From the NCBI GenBank assembly GCA_035633215.1, contig DASQFI010000074.1, positions 1 to 64,000 of the forward strand: 64,000 bases of DNA, given 5' to 3'. Of the stretch, positions 59,047 to 64,000 are shown piece after piece. The notes beneath the pieces are model-generated. The model was not told the origin of the DNA, did not search any database, and saw only the letters and a program-made list of their open reading frames with translations. The DNA is from DASQFI01 sp035633215. Lineage in GTDB: Bacteria; Acidobacteriota; Vicinamibacteria; Vicinamibacterales; SCN-69-37. The position numbers and the translations under genes are program-made. Position 1 is the stretch's first letter. Each line of letters opens with the position of its first letter.

Positions 59047-61710
59047 ATGACCGTCGACCAGTCCGACGTCGTCCTGCGCGACGGCTCCACCGTTCGTCTG
59101 CGGCCCGCGCAGCCGGCCGATGAGACCGCTGTCCGGGCGATGTTCAGCCGGCTGTCGCCCGAGAGCCTGTACTCGCGTTTCTTCCGGATTCCCAAGCTGC
59201 CGAATCTCGACGTGTCGGGCCTGCTCCATGCCGATCCCGATCGGGCGTTCACGCTCGTGGCCGAATCCCGAGGCGAAGCGTGCGCGCTCGCCGGCTACAT
59301 GCGCGATCCCCGGATGCCGGAGCGGGCCGAGGTCGCGTTCGTGACCAGCGACGCGCTCCAGGGCCGCGGCATCGGCACACGGATGCTCGAGGCGCTCGCC
59401 GACCTCGCGCGCGCGCACCGGATCCGGCAGTTCGACGCTTACGTGCTGGCGAACAACGACCGCATGATGGGGGTCTTTGTGGATTCCGGCTTTGCGATCG
59501 AACAACAGCTCGAGGCGGGCGTTTTTCACGTCGTTCTGGATCTCGATCGGACTGCGGGATTCGAGGCGCAGGCCGCTGCGCGATCCGAGACCGCCGCTAC
59601 CGCTTCGGTGCAGGCCTTCCTCGCCCCGCGGTCGGTCGCCGTCATCGGCGCCAGCCGGGAGCGCGGCAAGATCGGATCGGAAATCCTGCACAACCTCGTC
59701 AGCGCGGGATTCACGGGACGCCTGTTCGCGGTCCACCCGCGCGCGGCTGCCATCGACGGCGTGCCGGCGTTTCGCAGCCTTGCCGAGATCCCCGACGACA
59801 TCGACCTCGCCATGATCTGCGTGCCGGCGCGGCACGTGAGTGACGTCGTGGATGCCTGCGTCGCCAAGCGCGTGCGGGCCCTGGTAATCATCAGTGCGGG
59901 ATTCGGCGAAACCGGCGCGGAGGGCCGCGCGCTCGAATCGTCCATCGTCGCGCGCATTCGCGAGGCCGGCATGCGGCTCGTCGGCCCGAACTGCATGGGC
60001 GTGCTCAACACCGCGACGGACGTGCGGCTGAACGCGACCTTCGCGCCGGTCTATCCGCCGGCCGGACGCGTGGCGATGTCCACGCAGAGCGGCGCGCTGG
60101 GCCTCGCGGTGCTCGACTACGCACGCGATCTCGGCATCGGCCTCTCGACCTTCGTCTCGGTCGGCAATAAAGCGGACGTCTCGAGCAACGATCTCATCCA
60201 GTACTGGGTCAACGATCCGAACACGGGCGTGATCCTCCTGTACGTCGAAAGCTTCGGCAACCCGCGCAAGTTCAGCCAGATCGCGCGGCGCGTCGGCCGC
60301 CGCAAGCCGATCGTTGCTGTCAAGTCGGGTCGATCGCCGGCCGGCGCGCGCGCGGCGTCGTCGCACACTGGCGCGCTCGCGTCGAGTGACGCGATCGTCG
60401 ACGCGCTGTTTCGTCAGGCCGGCGTTATCCGGACCACCACGCTCGAAGAGATGTTCGACGTGGCGCGGCTGCTCGCGACGCAGCCGGTTCCGCAGGGGCG
60501 CCGCGTCGCGATCCTGACTAACGCGGGCGGCCCGGGCATCCTGGCCGCCGACGCGTGCGAGGCGTCCGGGCTCACGCTGCCGGCGCTCTCGACGGCGTCG
60601 GTCGCTGATCTGCGTTCGTTCCTGCCGGCGGCCGCGGCCATCGGCAATCCAGTCGACATGATTGCGTCGGCAACGGCCGATCAGTACGAACGCGCGCTCG
60701 CCACGCTGCTCGACGACGATGAGGTGGACAGCGTGCTCGTGATTTTCATTCCGCCGCTCGTCACCAAAGGCGAGGACGTCGCGGCGGCTGTCCGGCGCGT
60801 GGCCCGGTCCCGGCCGGCGAAGCCCGTGCTCGCCATTTTCATGTCGGCGCAGTCGGCCGGCCCGATGCTCGATCCGATCCCCTGTTTCAGCTTTCCGGAA
60901 GCGGCGGCCGTCGCGCTCGCCCGCGCCAGCGCGTACGGCGAGTGGCGCCGACAGCCGGAAACCGCGCCGGCGACCTTCACCGACGTGGATCGGGACGGCG
61001 CGCGGGCGATCGTCGATCGCGGGCTGCAGACCGGCGGCGGCTGGCTGACGCCCGACGATGCCCAGGCGCTCTTGTCCGCCGTCAGGATTCCGGCCGCAGC
61101 CAGTCGCGGCGTCACGAGCGAGGACCGCGCCGTTGAGGCAGCCGAGAAGATCGGCTACCCGGTCGTCCTCAAAGCCATCGGTCCGGAGATTCTCCACAAG
61201 ACAGAAATCGGCGCCGTGCGGCTGCGGCTGCACACGGCGGATGACGTCCGCGAGGCGTGGCGTGATTTGACCCGCCGGCTCGGCGACGCGATGACGGGCG
61301 CGCTGGTCCAGGAAATGGTCGTGGGCGGGGTCGAGATGCTCGTCGGCGCGGTCGAGGATCCGACGTTCGGCGCGGTCCTCGCGTGCGCAACCGGCGGCAC
61401 GCTCGCCGAGCTCCTGGCCGACATGCAGTTTCGCCTGCATCCGCTGAACGATCTCGATGCCGCGGCGATGATCGACGGATTGCGTGGCGCGCGACTGCTC
61501 CGTGGCTATCGAGGCGCTCCATGCGCCGACGAACGGGCGCTGCGTGATGCGCTGCTCCGGCTCTCGACGCTCGTCGAGCTCTGCCCGGAAATCCGGGAGC
61601 TCGACGTGAATCCGCTCGTCGTGCTCGAGCGCGGCGTACGGGCGCTCGACGTGCGGATCCGAATCGAGCGTCCCCAGCCTCGGCCGCCATCGAGGCGCGT
61701 CAGTTATTAG
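59047..61710 (+). CDS. GNAT acetyltransferase fused to ADP-forming acyl-CoA synthetase
   Basis: An 887-residue fusion. Order: GNAT domain (about 10-165, acetyl-CoA motif LQGRGIGTRMLEAL at 104-117), CoA-binding domain (about 187-320, VAVIGASRERGKIGSEI), succinyl-CoA-ligase-like domains (about 325-640) and a C-terminal ATP-grasp part (about 670-870, VVLKAIGPEILHKTEIGAVR). The phosphorylated histidine of NDP-forming acetyl-CoA synthetases is present (SSHTGALAS, H440), as is the HKTE histidine, unlike Salmonella Pat where the catalytic histidine is lost. It could make ATP from acetyl-CoA or act as a protein acetyltransferase, or both. It follows the regulator by 19 bases. Confidence 0.9.
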   Translation: MTVDQSDVVLRDGSTVRLRPAQPADETAVRAMFSRLSPESLYSRFFRIPKLPNLDVSGLLHADPDRAFTLVAESRGEACALAGYMRDPRMPERAEVAFVTSDALQGRGIGTRMLEALADLARAHRIRQFDAYVLANNDRMMGVFVDSGFAIEQQLEAGVFHVVLDLDRTAGFEAQAAARSETAATASVQAFLAPRSVAVIGASRERGKIGSEILHNLVSAGFTGRLFAVHPRAAAIDGVPAFRSLAEIPDDIDLAMICVPARHVSDVVDACVAKRVRALVIISAGFGETGAEGRALESSIVARIREAGMRLVGPNCMGVLNTATDVRLNATFAPVYPPAGRVAMSTQSGALGLAVLDYARDLGIGLSTFVSVGNKADVSSNDLIQYWVNDPNTGVILLYVESFGNPRKFSQIARRVGRRKPIVAVKSGRSPAGARAASSHTGALASSDAIVDALFRQAGVIRTTTLEEMFDVARLLATQPVPQGRRVAILTNAGGPGILAADACEASGLTLPALSTASVADLRSFLPAAAAIGNPVDMIASATADQYERALATLLDDDEVDSVLVIFIPPLVTKGEDVAAAVRRVARSRPAKPVLAIFMSAQSAGPMLDPIPCFSFPEAAAVALARASAYGEWRRQPETAPATFTDVDRDGARAIVDRGLQTGGGWLTPDDAQALLSAVRIPAAASRGVTSEDRAVEAAEKIGYPVVLKAIGPEILHKTEIGAVRLRLHTADDVREAWRDLTRRLGDAMTGALVQEMVVGGVEMLVGAVEDPTFGAVLACATGGTLAELLADMQFRLHPLNDLDAAAMIDGLRGARLLRGYRGAPCADERALRDALLRLSTLVELCPEIRELDVNPLVVLERGVRALDVRIRIERPQPRPPSRRVSY

Positions 61711-61961
61711 AATCGCCAGCCAAGGAAGAACATCGGCGCCATGAAGACACCCTCTTCCTCGGCTTGATCCTTGAAGCTCTGCGGCTTGTTTCCGCCGTAC
61801 AGGCCGAATCCAATCAAGTACTGGACGTTCACGAACACCGGCCTCCGACCGATCCGGAAATCAAACGTGTAGCCGGGCCGGATCTCGTTCCACAGCTCCG
61901 GTCCCTTGTAGTACCGCTGCTCGTCAGTCTCGTAGTACCAGTTGTACGACCCCGTCGGCGC
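61707..61961 (-). pseudogene. C-terminal fragment of an outer-membrane beta-barrel protein
   Basis: Eighty-four codons read APTGSYNWYYETDEQRYYKG and onwards to PMFFLGWRF and a TAA at 61707. Alternating hydrophobic residues and a terminal Phe mark it as the last strands of an outer-membrane protein. It has no start codon. It lies in frame directly behind the TAG of the 41-residue gene upstream, so only readthrough would express it. Probably the 3' end of a deleted porin-like gene; its stop overlaps the end of the fusion gene on the other strand. Confidence 0.55.
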
Positions 61962-62087
61962 CTAGAAAGTCCATCCGCCAAAGAACGCCGGCGCGAGGAG
62001 ATGGGCGGCGACGATCGCCACGCCGAGCGACATCACTAGGAGCACGCAGATGATGGCGACCCATTTCGCGTTGATTGGATGAGTCAT
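61962..62087 (-). CDS. 41-residue single-span membrane peptide
   Basis: Starts MTHPINAKWVAIICVLLVMS and ends FFGGWTF before a TAG; one helix (about residues 9-33). A GAGGGGG lies upstream of the ATG at 62087. It follows the 174-residue membrane protein gene by 28 bases and may be the last gene of that operon. The ending FGGWTF is followed in frame by the outer-membrane fragment, so the two might once have been joined. No family recognised. Confidence 0.5.
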   Translation of the reverse strand: MTHPINAKWVAIICVLLVMSLGVAIVAAHLLAPAFFGGWTF

Positions 62088-62115
62088 GTGACCCCCTCGC
62101 TCCGATCAGTCCGCA

Positions 62116-62640
62116 CTACCGCACCGGCAGGCCCGAGGTCGGCGGCCGCAGCGGCACCCTGCCCTGCCAGAACCCGGCGAGCTCGGCATGGAGCGGCCGA
62201 TCCCGGCCCATCAGCAGCAGGGCCGCCGCCCACGCCAGGATGAGCGTCGCGGGAAACCCGGCACCCGTTCCGAGAGGCGCGACGGCGATGAGAAAGACGA
62301 TCGCGCCGACCAGTCCCAGCTTGAGCGGGCGGCCGCTGAGCAGCACCAGAACGCCGATGACCACCTGTCCGACGGCAATGGCCCAGACGATCACGGTGGT
62401 ATGTCGGGCGAAAGAGCCGAGGATGAAATCCCGGTACGACTCGAGATAGGCCAACGGCGCGAAGCCCACGTATACCTCGGGATGCGTCAGCGCCAGCCGG
62501 AAATTGAACTGGGCCGCGACAAGGAACAGCAGGACAAAAAACAGTCGGCCGACCGGCCGCCATCGCCAGCACATCAGCACCAGCGCCAACGCCACGACGA
62601 TCGATCCCCAGTGGGCATAGAACATCTGCTGTTCGGTCAT
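62116..62640 (-). CDS. hypothetical membrane protein with five to six helices
   Basis: A 174-residue hydrophobic protein (MTEQQMFYAHWGSIVVALAL at the start) with about five membrane helices and a short Pro/Arg-rich tail. Its ATG overlaps the stop of the upstream gene (62637-62640). No characteristic motif was found. It belongs to a three- or four-gene operon of membrane proteins headed by an SRPBCC protein. Confidence 0.7.
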   Translation of the reverse strand: MTEQQMFYAHWGSIVVALALVLMCWRWRPVGRLFFVLLFLVAAQFNFRLALTHPEVYVGFAPLAYLESYRDFILGSFARHTTVIVWAIAVGQVVIGVLVLLSGRPLKLGLVGAIVFLIAVAPLGTGAGFPATLILAWAAALLLMGRDRPLHAELAGFWQGRVPLRPPTSGLPVR

Positions 62641-63095
62641 GACGCACCTCCGGCGTGCGGACGCATGTGACCGCCGCTCGAGCGCGGTCGATCCGGCGCT
62701 CCCCCCAGCACATCACGGAGGCGGCCGGCGAGCCAGGGCGCGACCGCCGTCGTGAGCGGCACGAGGATCCAGATGCGTCCCTGCGCGACGTTGTAGTCGG
62801 CAAGCAGACGGCGCCAGGGAGTGCCAAAGAGGAAGTGACCAGCCAGGAATTCAAAAGCCAGCGTCAGGATGAGCCACAGCGCACCGATCCGAACGGCGTC
62901 GTGCGCACCGAGCGGCCGAATCCACAAGATGGTCAGCCAGGTCAGGGCCAGAATCGCGAGGCACAGCGCGATGGTGCTGATCACGTGTCCAGCCTCTGGT
63001 CCGATCCTCGGCACGATGAGCAGATCGCGGACGGCGCCGTTCGCAATCGCGATCGGAACCATCGCGCACCAGATGACGAGAGCCCGTCGAGTCAT
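62637..63095 (-). CDS. hypothetical four-helix membrane protein
   Basis: A 152-residue protein with about four helices and a basic, His-containing tail (SSGGHMRPHAGGAS). The stretch NGAVRDLLIVPRIGPEAGHV lies between the first two helices. Both ends overlap neighbours as ATGA, indicating translational coupling. Family not recognised. Confidence 0.7.
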   Translation of the reverse strand: MTRRALVIWCAMVPIAIANGAVRDLLIVPRIGPEAGHVISTIALCLAILALTWLTILWIRPLGAHDAVRIGALWLILTLAFEFLAGHFLFGTPWRRLLADYNVAQGRIWILVPLTTAVAPWLAGRLRDVLGGAPDRPRSSGGHMRPHAGGAS

Positions 63096-64000
63096 CGCCC
63101 CCCCACTTCCGGCGGCGGCCCCTCACGCCGTAGGGCCGCAAACGACACGCTCGTCAAGGTGAGCAGTAACGCGCCCAGCGCGAGCGGCGGCTGACCGAGC
63201 GTCAGGACCTGGAACAACATCGCTGTGCCGATGAAGGCACCGGCCGGGGCGATGCAGTCGCGCCGCCGCAACACCATCACGGCCATGCCGATCATCAACA
63301 GAAATGCCGCCACCGACAGCCCGACCTGCGCGTGGTTGGCGCCACGGCTCCGCGCCCGGCGTTCGGCCAGTTCCCTGAGGCCAAGCATCATTCGTCGTTC
63401 CATGAAGAAGTGGATGGGCTCAAAGACCAGTCGATCGAACGCGACACCGGCCGCCGGACGCCCGGGCGCGAGGCGGCCGCGGATGAGGAGGCGCGTCGCA
63501 TCCGGACCGACCGGTTCGAGCACGAAGGACCAGCTGCCGTTCTCGGGCTCGCTCAGACGCGTCCCGACTGCACGCGTCGCGAAGCCCAGCACCCGGCCAG
63601 GGACGTAGACGCGTAAGGTGGCGAACCCCGTGCCGCCTGCTCTATCGGGCGGGTACATCCACAGCCGGTCGCCGAGCACCCAGGTCTGCCGATTGGGGCG
63701 AAGGACGTCGTCGGTCGGCATCCGTGCGCCGACGGCGTTCTCGAGCAGATCGAAGCTGTAGAACCCGCCGCGATCCTGGCCGAGCTGCGCGAGCCATGGC
63801 CACACGCGCTCGACGGGGGCGTCGATCGTGATCGCGCGCGTCTGCTGCGAGATGGCGGCGGGAACGATGTCGTCCCCAGGCAGCGCCCGTCCGACCTCGG
63901 CATCGGTCGCGCCCCATCGCAAGTACCAGGGCCGCACGTGCACCAGGAACGCCCCCAGGATCAACGTCAGGACGCCGATCAGAACAAGGACGCGGAAGCC
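63092..64000 (-). CDS. SRPBCC-domain membrane protein, 5' end beyond the window
   Basis: The frame stays open to the right edge (first codons in view: GFRVLVLIGVLTLILGAFLV), so the start is not in the window. After a hydrophobic segment follows an SRPBCC/START-like domain (about 40-190: ITIDAPVERVWPWLAQLGQD, YSFDLLENAVGARMPTDDVL, RLLIRGRLAPG) and two or three C-terminal helices (LSVAAFLLMIGMAVMVLRRR). Such proteins are annotated as polyketide-cyclase-like; the ligand is unknown. It overlaps the next membrane-protein gene as ATGA. Confidence 0.78.
   Translation of the reverse strand, partial: GFRVLVLIGVLTLILGAFLVHVRPWYLRWGATDAEVGRALPGDDIVPAAISQQTRAITIDAPVERVWPWLAQLGQDRGGFYSFDLLENAVGARMPTDDVLRPNRQTWVLGDRLWMYPPDRAGGTGFATLRVYVPGRVLGFATRAVGTRLSEPENGSWSFVLEPVGPDATRLLIRGRLAPGRPAAGVAFDRLVFEPIHFFMERRMMLGLRELAERRARSRGANHAQVGLSVAAFLLMIGMAVMVLRRRDCIAPAGAFIGTAMLFQVLTLGQPPLALGALLLTLTSVSFAALRREGPPPEVGGR

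Noticed and set aside
58984..61440. 818-codon open frame antisense to the GNAT-synthetase fusion, and similar long antisense frames (45776-48094, 41810-43540, 33750-35576)
   Set aside because: These are mirror frames of high-GC genes: Arg, Asp and Gly-rich, without domains. The sense genes have complete motif sets.
1..64000. tRNA, rRNA or intact insertion sequence
   Set aside because: No cloverleaf, rRNA motif or transposase frame was noticed on either strand. A tRNAscan and Infernal run would be decisive.

Overview
The window looks like chromosomal DNA of a high-GC acidobacterium, probably near the Vicinamibacteria. The evidence is an acidobacterial-type duplicated orphan permease, an Oar-like TonB-dependent receptor of over 1,000 residues with a carboxypeptidase-regulatory domain, and a Ser/Thr kinase carrying PD40 repeats. 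The lineage is inferred from gene content, not from a marker tree. Genes are densely packed and many are joined by 4-base ATGA or GTGA overlaps.

Layout. 1-6.3 kb (minus): an edge-truncated YgbA-like protein, a small membrane protein, a Tat-exported multicopper oxidase and the TonB-dependent receptor. 6.4-11.1 kb (minus): citrate synthase, malic enzyme, a dihydroorotate dehydrogenase-like flavoprotein and two tiny membrane proteins. 11.4-18.3 kb: kinase, M20 peptidase and small exported or membrane proteins, interspersed with broken genes (frameshifted kinase tail, Tag fragment, truncated permease, decayed RES toxin-antitoxin pair). 18.3-27.2 kb (minus): a complete had-oah-dch-bcrCBAD operon for ATP-dependent dearomatisation of benzoyl-CoA and ring cleavage, followed by an SDR and a GNAT gene. 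27.3-36.2 kb (plus): an 11-heme cytochrome, a cytochrome b and a six-heme NapC-like protein; an orphan permease; then a tetraheme cytochrome, four-cluster ferredoxin and NrfD module. 36.3-40.2 kb: membrane and stress proteins. 40.6-50.7 kb (plus): a membrane-bound uptake [NiFe] hydrogenase with its cytochrome b, protease and hypABFCDE. 50.9-54.5 kb: two monoheme cytochromes diverging from a Rieske, cytochrome b and octaheme cytochrome operon. 54.6-58.0 kb (minus): an MtrA/MtrB-type decaheme-porin conduit. 58.3-61.7 kb: an OmpR-type regulator and a GNAT to ADP-forming acyl-CoA synthetase fusion. 61.7-64 kb (minus): an outer-membrane protein remnant and small membrane proteins, the last one cut by the window edge.

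How it fits together. H2 and benzoyl-CoA-derived electrons could enter the quinone pool, pass through up to three quinol-cytochrome c modules, and leave through the MtrAB-like conduit to an extracellular acceptor; the reverse direction is also possible. About 41 heme-binding motifs are encoded. Sequences closely matching the sigma-54 (-24/-12) consensus lie upstream of mtrA, the divergent response regulator, the hydrogenase operon, the bcr operon, the orphan permease, a monoheme cytochrome and two small genes. This suggests one RpoN-dependent programme linking these modules. No rpoN, NtrC-type activator, rRNA, tRNA, CRISPR array or intact insertion sequence was seen.
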